A DNA stretch of 64,000 bases from CAIWHR01 sp963813415 (lineage in GTDB: Bacteria; Pseudomonadota; Gammaproteobacteria; Burkholderiales; Casimicrobiaceae): contig CAWEYW010000007.1 in assembly GCA_963813415.1 (NCBI GenBank), positions 372,001 through 436,000 on the forward strand, read 5' to 3'. A program made the translations under genes and the position numbers. Of this stretch, positions 8,251 to 16,652 are shown one piece after another. Position 1 is the stretch's first letter. Each line of letters starts with the position of its first letter. Below the pieces are notes generated by a model. The model saw nothing but the letters and a program-made list of their open reading frames with translations, had not been told where the DNA came from and searched no databases.

Positions 8251-8997
8251 TCAGAGGCTCGCGGAGGCGGCAGACGCTGCTTCGTGCTGGCGCAGCTCGG
8301 CGTCGAGCTGGGCGAGATCGTCGGGCGTGCCGACGTTGGCCCACTGACCGGGATGAACTTCGCCGCTGACGATGCCGGCGCCGATCCAGCTCCGGAAAAG
8401 CGGAAGGAGTTTGAGCTTCACGCCGCGGGGAAGTTCGGCGAAGAGGGCGGTGTCGTACAGCGCGATGTTCGCGAACGTCAGGCGCGGTCCTGCGTCGAGC
8501 TGGATGCGCTCGCGCGAGAGCACGAAGTCCCCGGCCGGATGGTAGGGCGGGTTGGGCACCATCACGAGATGCGCCCGCGCGGTCGCGGGATCTGCCGCCA
8601 TGCGCGCGCTGCGGGCGTGCAGCGAGGCGTAATCGAAATCGGTGCAGATGTCGCCGCTCACGATCAGCACGATGCCCTTGCGCAGCAGCGGGAAGGCCGT
8701 CGCGATGCCGCCGGCCGTCTCGAGGGGCTCGGTCTCGATCGACCACTGCAGGCGCACACCCAGCGCCGTCCCGTCGCCCAATGCATCGACGAGTCGCTGC
8801 GCGAGGTGCGAAGCATTGATCACGATGTCGACGACGCCGGCGCGGCGCAGCGCTTCGATCTGCCGCACGATGAGCGGCCTGCCCGCCACGGTGAGCAGCG
8901 GCTTCGGCAGGACGTCGGATAGCGGGCGCATGCGCTCGCCGCGGCCCGCAGCGAGGATCATGGCGCCGATGGCGGCGTCGGATGCAGTGGCGTGCAT
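8251..8997 (-). CDS. murU: N-acetylmuramate 1-phosphate uridylyltransferase MurU
   Basis: Nucleotidyltransferase that makes UDP-MurNAc from MurNAc-1-phosphate in the cell-wall recycling route that bypasses de novo MurNAc synthesis. The N-terminal nucleotide-binding signature MILAAGRGERMRPLSDVLPK and the downstream SGDICTDFDY metal-binding region are visible. Its 248 residues fit a single-domain sugar-1-phosphate nucleotidyltransferase. Assignment to MurU, not a generic glucose-1-phosphate enzyme, rests on the AmgK-type kinase gene 9 bases upstream. ATG 8997 is used; a more conserved-looking start lies at ATG 8961. Confidence 0.85.
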   Translation of the reverse strand: MHATASDAAIGAMILAAGRGERMRPLSDVLPKPLLTVAGRPLIVRQIEALRRAGVVDIVINASHLAQRLVDALGDGTALGVRLQWSIETEPLETAGGIATAFPLLRKGIVLIVSGDICTDFDYASLHARSARMAADPATARAHLVMVPNPPYHPAGDFVLSRERIQLDAGPRLTFANIALYDTALFAELPRGVKLKLLPLFRSWIGAGIVSGEVHPGQWANVGTPDDLAQLDAELRQHEAASAASASL

Positions 8998-9006
8998 GCG
9001 GGCGCG

Positions 9007-10074
9007 TCAGAAGGTGTAGCCGACCTGCCGCTCGACGCCTTCGAGGTCGTCCAGCAGGCGCAGCAGCGGTGCGAGCGCACCGTAGCGTGCACAGGCGCCG
9101 CGCAGGTACCCCATGACGCGCGGCATGTCGGCGAGATATCCCGACTTGCCGTCGCGATGGCACAGGCGCGCGAAGATGCCCAGCACCTTGAGCTGGCGCT
9201 GCACGCCCATCCACTCGAAGTCGCGCCACAGCACGCTGAAATCGGCGTCCACCGGGAGACCCGCCGCGCGGGCGCGCTCCCAGTACCGCACCGCGAGGTC
9301 GATCTGCTCGGCTTCATCCCACGCGATGTAGGCGTCGCGCAGCAGCGATACGAGGTCATAGGTGATCGGGCCGATGACGGCATCCTGGAAGTCGAGCACC
9401 CCTGGATTGGGTGTGCACACCATGAGGTTGCGCGAGTGGTAATCGCGATGCACGTACACGCGCGGTTGCGCCAGGTTGTTGTCGAGCACGAGGCGGAAGG
9501 TCCGCTCCAGGGTCGTGCGTTGCCGGTCGGTCAGCGCCGTTCCGAGGTGCCGCGCGACGTACCAGTCCGGGAAGAGGTCGAGCTCGCGGCGCAGCAGGGT
9601 CTCGTCGTACGGCGGCAGCGCGCCGGCGCGCGTCGCGCGCTGCCAGCGGACCAGCGCATCGATGGCATCGAGATAGAGCCGCCGCGCCGAGTCGCGGTTG
9701 AGCGCTTCGAGATACGTCTGCGCGCCGAGATCGGTGAGGAGCAGGAAGCCGCGTTCGAGGTCGGCCGCCAGCACTTCCGGCGCGTGCACCTGCGCGTCGC
9801 GCAGCAGCGCCGCCACGTGCACGAACGGCCGGCAATCCTCCATCGGCGGCGGCGCGTCCATCACGATCAGCGATGCCTGCCCGCGCCAGGGCATGGCGAG
9901 CGTCAGGCGGAAGTAGCGCCGGAAGCTCGCATCGGCGGACGCCGGCGCGATGGTGAATTCACCGCCCCCGATCGCGGCCGCCGCCCAGCGGGACAGCGCG
10001 GGCAGGCGCGCATCGGCTGCGGCTTGCATGGCATCGACGGGCGGAGAGGACATTGAAGGTGCGACAGGATCCAT
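9007..10074 (-). CDS. amgK: N-acetylmuramate/N-acetylglucosamine kinase AmgK
   Basis: Kinase of the aminoglycoside-phosphotransferase fold, thought to phosphorylate the anomeric hydroxyl of MurNAc/GlcNAc during peptidoglycan recycling. The catalytic loop VYVHRDYHSRNLMV and the metal-binding segment VLDFQDAVIGPITYDLVSLL are visible, with an N-terminal ATP-binding lobe containing ASFRRYFRL. ATG 10074 gives 355 residues; ATG 10053 or 10029 are also possible. The longer open frame upstream would overlap lptD and is rejected. It heads the amgK-murU-prlC run and is divergent from lptD, as in other betaproteobacteria and pseudomonads. Confidence 0.88.
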   Translation of the reverse strand: MDPVAPSMSSPPVDAMQAAADARLPALSRWAAAAIGGGEFTIAPASADASFRRYFRLTLAMPWRGQASLIVMDAPPPMEDCRPFVHVAALLRDAQVHAPEVLAADLERGFLLLTDLGAQTYLEALNRDSARRLYLDAIDALVRWQRATRAGALPPYDETLLRRELDLFPDWYVARHLGTALTDRQRTTLERTFRLVLDNNLAQPRVYVHRDYHSRNLMVCTPNPGVLDFQDAVIGPITYDLVSLLRDAYIAWDEAEQIDLAVRYWERARAAGLPVDADFSVLWRDFEWMGVQRQLKVLGIFARLCHRDGKSGYLADMPRVMGYLRGACARYGALAPLLRLLDDLEGVERQVGYTF

Positions 10075-10183
10075 CGTCGGGGACGTCTGCAATGCGCGCA
10101 CCGGCGAAGGCCGTGCGGCGCGGAAATGGGCGTTCGGTGCAGCTGCATGGCACCGTTGGCGCGAGGCGCTTCGCCGGCCAAGA

Positions 10184-10189
10184 TAGAAT
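10184..10189 (+). promoter_or_regulatory. Candidate -10 box for lptD
   Basis: TAGAAT in the 158-base divergent gap between amgK and lptD lies 44 bases before the lptD start. No good -35 element stands at the usual distance. An inverted repeat with TTGGC/GCCAA outer arms and GGCG/CGCC inner arms precedes it at about 10156-10181 and could be a regulatory site. Confidence 0.35.
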
Positions 10190-10232
10190 GCCCGGATTCT
10201 AGCTTGGCAGCATCGCCGTTGCACCCGCAGCA

Positions 10233-12569
10233 ATGAAGCGCCCCTTCCGCTCCCTCCTCGCACTTGCCGCTGCAAGCACCCTCGCGACGCACGCAGCGGC
10301 GGCCGAGGACGCCAGCGCACCGCCTGCAGTCGCGCCGCCGCCGCTGAAGCTCGCCCCCGACTTGACCTCCCCGGTGCGCCCGCTGCGCGCACCCGGTGCA
10401 GTGGTGGGCCCCGCGCCGGTCACCGCCCGCAGCGAGGAGGGCGCCCTGTTCCTGCGCGCCGATCGCCTCGAGGCGACGGCCAACGACAAGGTCGAGGCCG
10501 AAGGACACGTCGAATTGCGCACCCGGGGCCAGACGGTGCTCGCCGACTGGTTGCGCTACGACTTCACCGAGGCGGAGATCTGGGGCAAGGGCGATGTCGT
10601 CCTGCGCCGCGGCATCGACTGGATCACCGGCCCGGAGACGAAGTACCGGCCCGAGACGCAGACCGGATTCTTCGCGACCCCGCGGTATTACCTCGGCGAG
10701 ATCGGCGGCCGCGGCACCGCCAAGGAGATCCGCTTCACGGGCCCGGATCATTTCGAAGCCACGGATGCGCGCTTCACCACCTGCATCGCGCCGCGCGAGG
10801 ACTGGTACGTGCGCATGGGCGAGCTCGAGGTCGACGAATCGCGCAAGGTGGGCACCGCGCATCACGCCTCCGTGTATTTCCTCGGCGCGCCGATCGCGTA
10901 CACGCCATGGCTGTCGTTTCCGCTGTCGGACGAGCGCAAGTCCGGCTTCCTCGCGCCGATACTCGGCTCGACCGGCAATCGCGGCTTCGAGCTCGCCACC
11001 CCGTATTACTTCAATCTCGCACCCAACTACGACGCGACGCTCACGCCGCGCGTGATGACCAAGCGGGGCCTGCAGCTCGGGGCGCAGTTCCGTTATCTCT
11101 TCGCCACGTCCGCCGGGGAAATCAACGTCGAGGACCTGCCGAACGACCGTCTCACGGGGACGAACCGCTACCTACTCGCATGGAAGCACAACCAGAACCT
11201 CGAACCCCTCGTGAGCGGCCTCGCGGCGTACTGGAATCTCAACAAGGTTTCCGACGACACCTACTTCTCCGATCTCGCCGACCGCATCGCCATCACGTCG
11301 CAGACGACGCTGCCGCGCGAGGGCGGCTTCGCGTACGGGCACGGGCCATGGTCCTTCCTGGTGCGGGAACAGGCATTCCAGACGCTGCAGGACCCGAATG
11401 CGCCGGTGGGCACCCCGTACAACCGCATGCCACAGGCGCTGGCCTCGATGCAGGAGGTCGACTGGAAGGGCCTGACGTTTGCCGGCACCGGCGAGTACGT
11501 GCGCTTTCGCAATCCCACCCTGCCGACCGGGCAGCGCGTGTACGCGTATCCGACCGCGGCGTGGGCGCGGCAGGGACCGTGGTGGTTCATGACGGCGCGT
11601 ACCGGTCTGCACGCCCGCCATTACGATCTCGATCAGCCGGTTGCCGGCGAAACCAGCGCCGACTTCGCGATACCCATCACGTCGGTGGACAGCGGCCTCG
11701 TGTTCGAACGCGACTGGCGTGCACTCGGACAGGATGTCGTGCAGACGCTCGAGCCGCGCGCCTACTACGTCTACGTTCCCTACCGCGACCAGAGTCGCAT
11801 TCCTGCGTTCGATACCGCGGTGGACGACTACAACTTCGGCCAGCTGTTCAGCGAAAACCGCTATCTCGGCAACGACCGGATCGGCGACGCCAATCAGCTC
11901 ACGCTCGCGCTCACGTCACGGCTCATCGACCCCATCACTGGCGGCGAACGCCTGCGCGTTGCGCTGGGCCAGCGCTTCTACTTCGACAACCAGCGCGTGA
12001 CCCTGACCGAGCCGCCCCGCTCGGCGTCGACCTCCGACGTGCTGGTCCTCGCCGAGGGCCGGTTCAACGAGGCGTGGTCGATGGCCGGTCTCATGCAATA
12101 CAACTTCGCGGCGTCGCGCTCCGAGCGCTTCGACCTCGGCGGGCGCTACACACCCGCCCCCGGCAAGGTGGTGAATGCGAGCTACCGGTACACGCGCCAG
12201 TTCGTGGATCCGTCAGGGCTGAACCTGGAGCTCCGCCAGTTCGACATCTCGGCCCAGTGGCCGATCACCGCGAACTGGACATTTCTCGGGCGCTGGAACT
12301 ACTCCCTCGTCGATCGCAAGACCCTGGAGGGGGTCGTCGGCGTCGAGTACAATGCGGACTGCTGGGTCGTGCGGGTCGTCGCGCAGCGGTTGACCACCAC
12401 CACCCAGACAGCTTCGACATCGGTGTACCTGCAGCTCGAGCTCACCGGGCTCGCGCGGTTCGGCACCAATCCCCTGGAAGTGTTGCGACGCACCGTCCCA
12501 GGGTATTTGAGGACCAACGATCCCACCGTCTCGCCGCGCGAGCGCGGCGACGTCTTCCCCGAATTCTGA
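10233..12569 (+). CDS. lptD: LPS-assembly protein LptD
   Basis: Outer-membrane beta-barrel that inserts lipopolysaccharide into the outer leaflet together with LptE. The 778 residues show a signal peptide (KRPFRSLLALAAASTLATHAAA), a proline-rich linker, an N-terminal OstA/jellyroll domain (LFLRADRLEATANDKVEAEG, repeated VELRTRGQTVLADWLRYDF) and a long C-terminal barrel ending with NADCWVVRVVAQR and ELTGLARFG, typical of LptD. A cysteine pair remains in the OstA-barrel region and near the C-terminus (the NADCW motif), as expected for the inter-domain disulfides. It is followed after 9 bases by surA, whose product chaperones LptD. Confidence 0.95.
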   Translation: MKRPFRSLLALAAASTLATHAAAAEDASAPPAVAPPPLKLAPDLTSPVRPLRAPGAVVGPAPVTARSEEGALFLRADRLEATANDKVEAEGHVELRTRGQTVLADWLRYDFTEAEIWGKGDVVLRRGIDWITGPETKYRPETQTGFFATPRYYLGEIGGRGTAKEIRFTGPDHFEATDARFTTCIAPREDWYVRMGELEVDESRKVGTAHHASVYFLGAPIAYTPWLSFPLSDERKSGFLAPILGSTGNRGFELATPYYFNLAPNYDATLTPRVMTKRGLQLGAQFRYLFATSAGEINVEDLPNDRLTGTNRYLLAWKHNQNLEPLVSGLAAYWNLNKVSDDTYFSDLADRIAITSQTTLPREGGFAYGHGPWSFLVREQAFQTLQDPNAPVGTPYNRMPQALASMQEVDWKGLTFAGTGEYVRFRNPTLPTGQRVYAYPTAAWARQGPWWFMTARTGLHARHYDLDQPVAGETSADFAIPITSVDSGLVFERDWRALGQDVVQTLEPRAYYVYVPYRDQSRIPAFDTAVDDYNFGQLFSENRYLGNDRIGDANQLTLALTSRLIDPITGGERLRVALGQRFYFDNQRVTLTEPPRSASTSDVLVLAEGRFNEAWSMAGLMQYNFAASRSERFDLGGRYTPAPGKVVNASYRYTRQFVDPSGLNLELRQFDISAQWPITANWTFLGRWNYSLVDRKTLEGVVGVEYNADCWVVRVVAQRLTTTTQTASTSVYLQLELTGLARFGTNPLEVLRRTVPGYLRTNDPTVSPRERGDVFPEF

Positions 12570-12578
12570 GGTCATGCA

Positions 12579-13958
12579 ATGCCAGCGTCTTCTTTCGCCC
12601 AGCGCGGCGCCCGTGCCTGCACGCTCGCCCTTGCCACCCTGCTGCTGCTCGCCGGCCCTGCCGCCGCGCAGGCGCCTGCGGCACTCCCGGGCGCCCCGGC
12701 GCCCGCTGCGGCTTCGCGGCCGGCGCCTGCCCGCGTCGTGCAGCTCGATCGCGTCGTCGCGATCGTCAATGACGAGGCGGTGACGCAGCACGACCTCGAC
12801 GAGCAGAAGCGGGTCGCCCTCGAGCAGATGAAAGCGCAGAAGGTCACGCCGCCCGCCCCCGACGTGCTCGAGAAGCAGGTGCTCGATCGGCTCATTACCG
12901 AGCGCGCGCTCATGCAGTACGCCAAGACGTCGGGCCTCAAGGTCGACGACGTGCAGATCGAGCGCACGATCGAGCGCATCGCGCAGGAGAACAAGCTCAC
13001 GCCTGACCAGTTGCGCCAGGCGGTGATCAAGGAGGGCATTCCGTTCGACCAGTACCGCGACGGACTGCGCAAGGAGATCCTGCTGCAGCGTATGCGCGAC
13101 CGCGAGGTCGATGCGCGCATCCAGGTCACCGATGCCGAGGTGGATGGGTTTCTCGCCACGATGGCGTCGCAGACGGGCGGCGATACCGAGTACCGTCTCG
13201 CCCACATCCTCGTACTCGCGCCCGATCAGGGCACGCCCGAGCAGATCGAAGCCAAGCGCAAGCGTGCCGAGGAGGCGCTGCGCCAGATCCGCGCCGGCGC
13301 GGACTTCGCCCAGGTCGCCGCCGGATTCTCCGATGCGCCCGACGCGCTGCAGGGTGGTGCGCTCGGCTGGCGCGCGCCAGCCCGCCTGCCTTCGGTGTTC
13401 GCGGAACCGGTGCGCACGATGAAGCCCGGCGACGTGTCCGGCGTGCTGCGTTCCGCGAGCGGGTTCCATATCGTGAAGCTGCTCGAGACGCGCAACGTCA
13501 ACGAGCCGACGGTCGTCGAGCAGACGCACGCGCGCCACATTCTCATCAAGGTCAACGAAGCCACGTCCGAAGCCGAGGCCAAGGCCCGTATCGACCGCAT
13601 CCGCGAGCGCATCGAAAGCGGCGCCAAGTTCGAGGACCAGGCGCGGCTCAACTCGGAGGACGCCTCGTCGGTCAAGGGCGGCGATCTCGGGTGGATCTCC
13701 CCGGGCGACACGGTGCCGGATTTCGAGAATGCGCTGAAGACGCTGCAGCCTGGCGTGGTGTCGGCGCCCGTCCGCACGCCGTTCGGCTGGCACCTGATCC
13801 AGGTGATCGAGCGGCGCACGCAGGACATCACCGCCGAGCGCCGGCGCGACCAGGCGCGGCTCGCGCTCCGGCAGCGCAAATCCGACGAGGCCTTCCAGGA
13901 ATGGGTGCGGCAGATGCGTGACCGCGCCTACGTCGAGATCAAGGCCGACGAGCGCTAG
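12579..13958 (+). CDS. surA: Periplasmic chaperone and peptidyl-prolyl isomerase SurA
   Basis: Periplasmic chaperone for outer-membrane proteins, LptD included. Signal peptide (ACTLALATLLLLAGPAAAQA), then a SurA N-terminal domain (VVAIVNDEAVTQHDLDEQ), then two parvulin domains. The first begins near TEYRLAHILVLAP and the second near QTHARHILIKVNEATSE, each with a DLGW- or ALGW-type motif (GGALGW, GGDLGW). The length of 459 residues is normal. In many relatives surA continues directly into pdxA and rsmA; here those two lie about 27 kb away. Its last 20 bases overlap the end of the convergent gene on the other strand. Confidence 0.95.
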   Translation: MPASSFAQRGARACTLALATLLLLAGPAAAQAPAALPGAPAPAAASRPAPARVVQLDRVVAIVNDEAVTQHDLDEQKRVALEQMKAQKVTPPAPDVLEKQVLDRLITERALMQYAKTSGLKVDDVQIERTIERIAQENKLTPDQLRQAVIKEGIPFDQYRDGLRKEILLQRMRDREVDARIQVTDAEVDGFLATMASQTGGDTEYRLAHILVLAPDQGTPEQIEAKRKRAEEALRQIRAGADFAQVAAGFSDAPDALQGGALGWRAPARLPSVFAEPVRTMKPGDVSGVLRSASGFHIVKLLETRNVNEPTVVEQTHARHILIKVNEATSEAEAKARIDRIRERIESGAKFEDQARLNSEDASSVKGGDLGWISPGDTVPDFENALKTLQPGVVSAPVRTPFGWHLIQVIERRTQDITAERRRDQARLALRQRKSDEAFQEWVRQMRDRAYVEIKADER

Positions 13959-16398
13959 CCGCGCGCGGCCACAGGGCGACGCGCAGCAGGCGCGCTCGCG
14001 TACCGGCCGCGAAGCGCAGCTCGATCCGCAGCTGATCGAACCGCGCGTGCATGGCGTGCGCCGGCAAGTCAACCGCCACGCCGCCGGTCGTGTTGGCCCA
14101 GTCGCCGTGACCCTCGGCCATGGCGCGCCACGGTCGCCGCGCATCCTCGCGGGCCATGACCCGGACGCTGCGCAACGCGCTGGCGTCCTCGAGCCCCAGC
14201 ACCAGACGATCGAAGTCACCGGGGTCGAAGGCCAGCTCGCCCGGCGACACGAGCGCCACCACGTCGCCGTCGGGCACCAGCGTCAGCGCGCCCGGTTCCG
14301 GGACCATCGTTCCCGCGACCGCCGTCCAGCCATCGTGATCGGTGTGCCGTGGCGAGCCGAACGTCCACAGGCGCGCACCGACCGGCACATTCGCGTGCGA
14401 CAGCATGAAGTCGCGCGCCGCGTCCTCGAAGGGCGTATTGCGCCACGCGGTGAAGGTGACGTATCCGGCCTTGCCCGCGTTGACGCCATTCGAACCGTTC
14501 CAGGCCATCGGTGACACGAAGCGGCCACCGTAGTTGAAGACATCGCGCAAGCTGCGATAGCCGGCGGCGTACGACGGCTGCTCTTCGGGGTGGCGCAGGT
14601 CGGCAGTGTTGATCTCCACCACCGCCCAGGCCGGATCGAGCGCCCGGAACGTCGCGAAAAGCGAAGCGGGGGACTCCATACGGATTGCGTTGACTGCCGA
14701 GGCGCCGTAGAGAATCGCGCCCAGATGGCCGCTGCTCGGTATCGCGCCTTCGATGCTCATCCCGCCCGTGTCATAGTTCTTCATCGGGCTCGTGATGTGG
14801 ATCGCAAAGGGGCGCGCCGATTCGTGCGGCGCCATGAAGCCTTGCGATGACCAGATGCGCTCCGCGGGGATTCCCATCTGCGCAAGCCAGGCCGAGAGCT
14901 CGTCGTAATGCATGTCGACGAGATGCCGGCGGAAGATTTCCCACTCACGCGTCCACGGATCGTCCCAGAACGCGGGGCGGCCATCCTTGGGCTCGCGCGG
15001 GAAGCTGCGCGGGGGATCGACGTCCACCCAGCGCGCGAAGTGCTTGCCCGCGAGCCTTCCCACCTGCGCGAGCGTGAGCGGCGAGGGACGCCGGTAGCGG
15101 CGCAGGTCGGGCACTCCGTCGCCGCCCTTGCCCGCATAGGCGCCCGTACCCGAGAGCCACTCGCGGAACTGGCGCAGCGTGCCCGGGTTGTAGTCGTACC
15201 ACTGCGCCTGATCGAAAAACGGATTGAGGTACGTGTCCGGATCGAGGTTGACGCCGACGAAAAGCTCCGGATGCTCGCGCGCGAACGCCGCGATCAGCGC
15301 ACCCGCCTGCTGCAGGTTGCGGCGCTTGTAGTGCCGCACGTCGCGTGCGTAGGCGTTGAAGGTCAGGGTGCGCGCGAGCTCGGGCGCTTCCTGCGAGCCG
15401 GGGAGGTGCCGCAGGTAATCGTCGGCCATCACCTCGTTCTTCTCGTTCCACTGGCAGTTCGCGAGGTCCTGCTCGAGCTGGTCGTTGACGTCCCATGCGG
15501 GCACGTCGCACGACGCATCCGCCCACACGCCCCCATTGAGCGTGAACAGCACGGGAATGCGGTGCTGCACCGCGTACGCGATGGTGTGCCCGAGCGAATC
15601 CTCGGCAATGCGGCGTTGTCCGCAGCGCCGCTCGATGTCCCAGTCGGGATCGAACGCGTAGTCGGCGGCGGCGCCCAGCGTGGTGCGCAGGTACAGGATC
15701 GGCACGCGCATGCCCGTGCGCATCGTGCTCGACGTGTAGCTCGTGTACCAGGCATCGAGCTCCTGCGCGCCTCCAAGGCGGATCCCGGAAAGCGCCGGCA
15801 GCACATGGAAGACGCTGTTCCGCGTCGGCGCCGCGGGCGCGAGATCCTGGAAGCGCGTCAGGGCGGCGCGCTCGATCAGGTCCCTGGAGCCGAGCACCGT
15901 TTCGCGCCCATCGCGCGCAATCGCGACGATCCGCAGTGTTCGCCGGTCGACTCCCGGGCCGGCGGGAGCGGCGCTCAGGTCACCCGTGAACTCGAATCCG
16001 GGGGTCGCAGAATCCGGATAGCCGGGCCGCGCCTGCGCTACATCCGGGCGCGGCAGCCCGTAGCGTGCGGCGAAAGTGCGTCCCGCGAGCCGGACCTCGA
16101 CCGACGCGATGCCCGCGGCGTCGAGCGCCCAGCCGGAGAGCGTAACGTTCGGGCCGACCAGCGCGTCGGCCGCCGGCGCATCGATGCTGCCGACGATTCC
16201 GGTCGGCGCGACCGTGGCGACGACGGCGGCAGGTTCACCCCCGTGATCGGCGCGGCCGCGGGTCGCGACCGCGTACAGCTCGATGCCGGCGACGGCCGCG
16301 ACGAGCGCGAGGACGGCGAGGAACGCGGGCCAGGTGCGGCCCGAGGCATGCGGGCGGGTGTTGCGCGAGCGGCGTGCGGTCGGTGGGCGCGCTGTCAC
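13939..16398 (-). CDS. Membrane-anchored protein with TIM-barrel glycosidase-like middle, function unknown
   Basis: An 819-residue protein I cannot assign to a named family. It has a short basic cytoplasmic tail, one N-terminal membrane anchor (WPAFLAVLALVAAVAGIELY), then an Ig-like module (IVGSIDAPAADALVGPNVTL ... VSLSGWALD type). A long region follows that resembles barrel glycosidases, rich in Trp/Tyr/Asp (GVNLDPDTYLNPFFDQAQWY, WFDDPW-like stretches, SSQGFMAPHE). A beta-rich C-terminal module ends it. The start GTG 16398 is inferred: it follows the DUF3460 stop by 10 bases and removes a non-conserved extension. It may act on an extracytoplasmic glycan. No catalytic residues can be fixed by eye. 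Confidence 0.6.
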   Translation of the reverse strand: MTARPPTARRSRNTRPHASGRTWPAFLAVLALVAAVAGIELYAVATRGRADHGGEPAAVVATVAPTGIVGSIDAPAADALVGPNVTLSGWALDAAGIASVEVRLAGRTFAARYGLPRPDVAQARPGYPDSATPGFEFTGDLSAAPAGPGVDRRTLRIVAIARDGRETVLGSRDLIERAALTRFQDLAPAAPTRNSVFHVLPALSGIRLGGAQELDAWYTSYTSSTMRTGMRVPILYLRTTLGAAADYAFDPDWDIERRCGQRRIAEDSLGHTIAYAVQHRIPVLFTLNGGVWADASCDVPAWDVNDQLEQDLANCQWNEKNEVMADDYLRHLPGSQEAPELARTLTFNAYARDVRHYKRRNLQQAGALIAAFAREHPELFVGVNLDPDTYLNPFFDQAQWYDYNPGTLRQFREWLSGTGAYAGKGGDGVPDLRRYRRPSPLTLAQVGRLAGKHFARWVDVDPPRSFPREPKDGRPAFWDDPWTREWEIFRRHLVDMHYDELSAWLAQMGIPAERIWSSQGFMAPHESARPFAIHITSPMKNYDTGGMSIEGAIPSSGHLGAILYGASAVNAIRMESPASLFATFRALDPAWAVVEINTADLRHPEEQPSYAAGYRSLRDVFNYGGRFVSPMAWNGSNGVNAGKAGYVTFTAWRNTPFEDAARDFMLSHANVPVGARLWTFGSPRHTDHDGWTAVAGTMVPEPGALTLVPDGDVVALVSPGELAFDPGDFDRLVLGLEDASALRSVRVMAREDARRPWRAMAEGHGDWANTTGGVAVDLPAHAMHARFDQLRIELRFAAGTRARLLRVALWPRAASARRP

Positions 16399-16408
16399 GC
16401 CCGAGACG

Positions 16409-16612
16409 TCACACTTTGTTCTGGTAGACGTAGGCCTGCTGCTGCACGCGGCCCTGATCCATGCGCCGCCGCTCGGCGAGATCCTGCGGAGGCTTGTCCC
16501 ACCAGATGGCCCGGCCGTTCTGCTGCTCGCGATCGAGCTCGGGCTTCTGCGCCTTGAGCGCACGGATGAATTTGGTGAAGTCGGATTCGTAGTGGCGGGA
16601 CGGCAGCATCAT
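16409..16612 (-). CDS. DUF3460 family protein
   Basis: Small protein of about 67 residues matching the betaproteobacterial DUF3460 family: ESDFTKFIRALKAQKPELD, then GRAIWWDKPP and RVQQQAYVYQ at the C-terminus. Its role is unknown. ATG 16612 is chosen over the longer frame because GGAG stands 7 bases upstream; ATG 16609 is an adjacent alternative. A TAAAAT box on the same strand at 16652-16647 could be its -10 element, within the end of rlmL. The family is a useful taxonomic marker. Confidence 0.85.
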   Translation of the reverse strand: MMLPSRHYESDFTKFIRALKAQKPELDREQQNGRAIWWDKPPQDLAERRRMDQGRVQQQAYVYQNKV

Positions 16613-16652
16613 GATCGAACTCCGGCAAGGCAGCCGTTGGATCGCGATTTTA

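Noticed and set aside
6270..8369. 699-codon open frame on the plus strand
   Set aside because: It is antisense to oligopeptidase A, which has all catalytic motifs; there is no ribosome site and the composition is unlike a real protein.
10141..10160. Sigma-54 promoter (TGGCAC...TTGC) upstream of lptD, suggested by ntrC nearby
   Set aside because: TGGCAC is present at about 10148 but the required GC element at the correct spacing (TTGCA/T) is missing.
14908..16557. 549-codon open frame on the plus strand
   Set aside because: Antisense to the 819-residue gene. I compared both: the minus strand has a membrane anchor and ordered hydrophobic pattern, while the plus frame is Arg/Glu-rich throughout.
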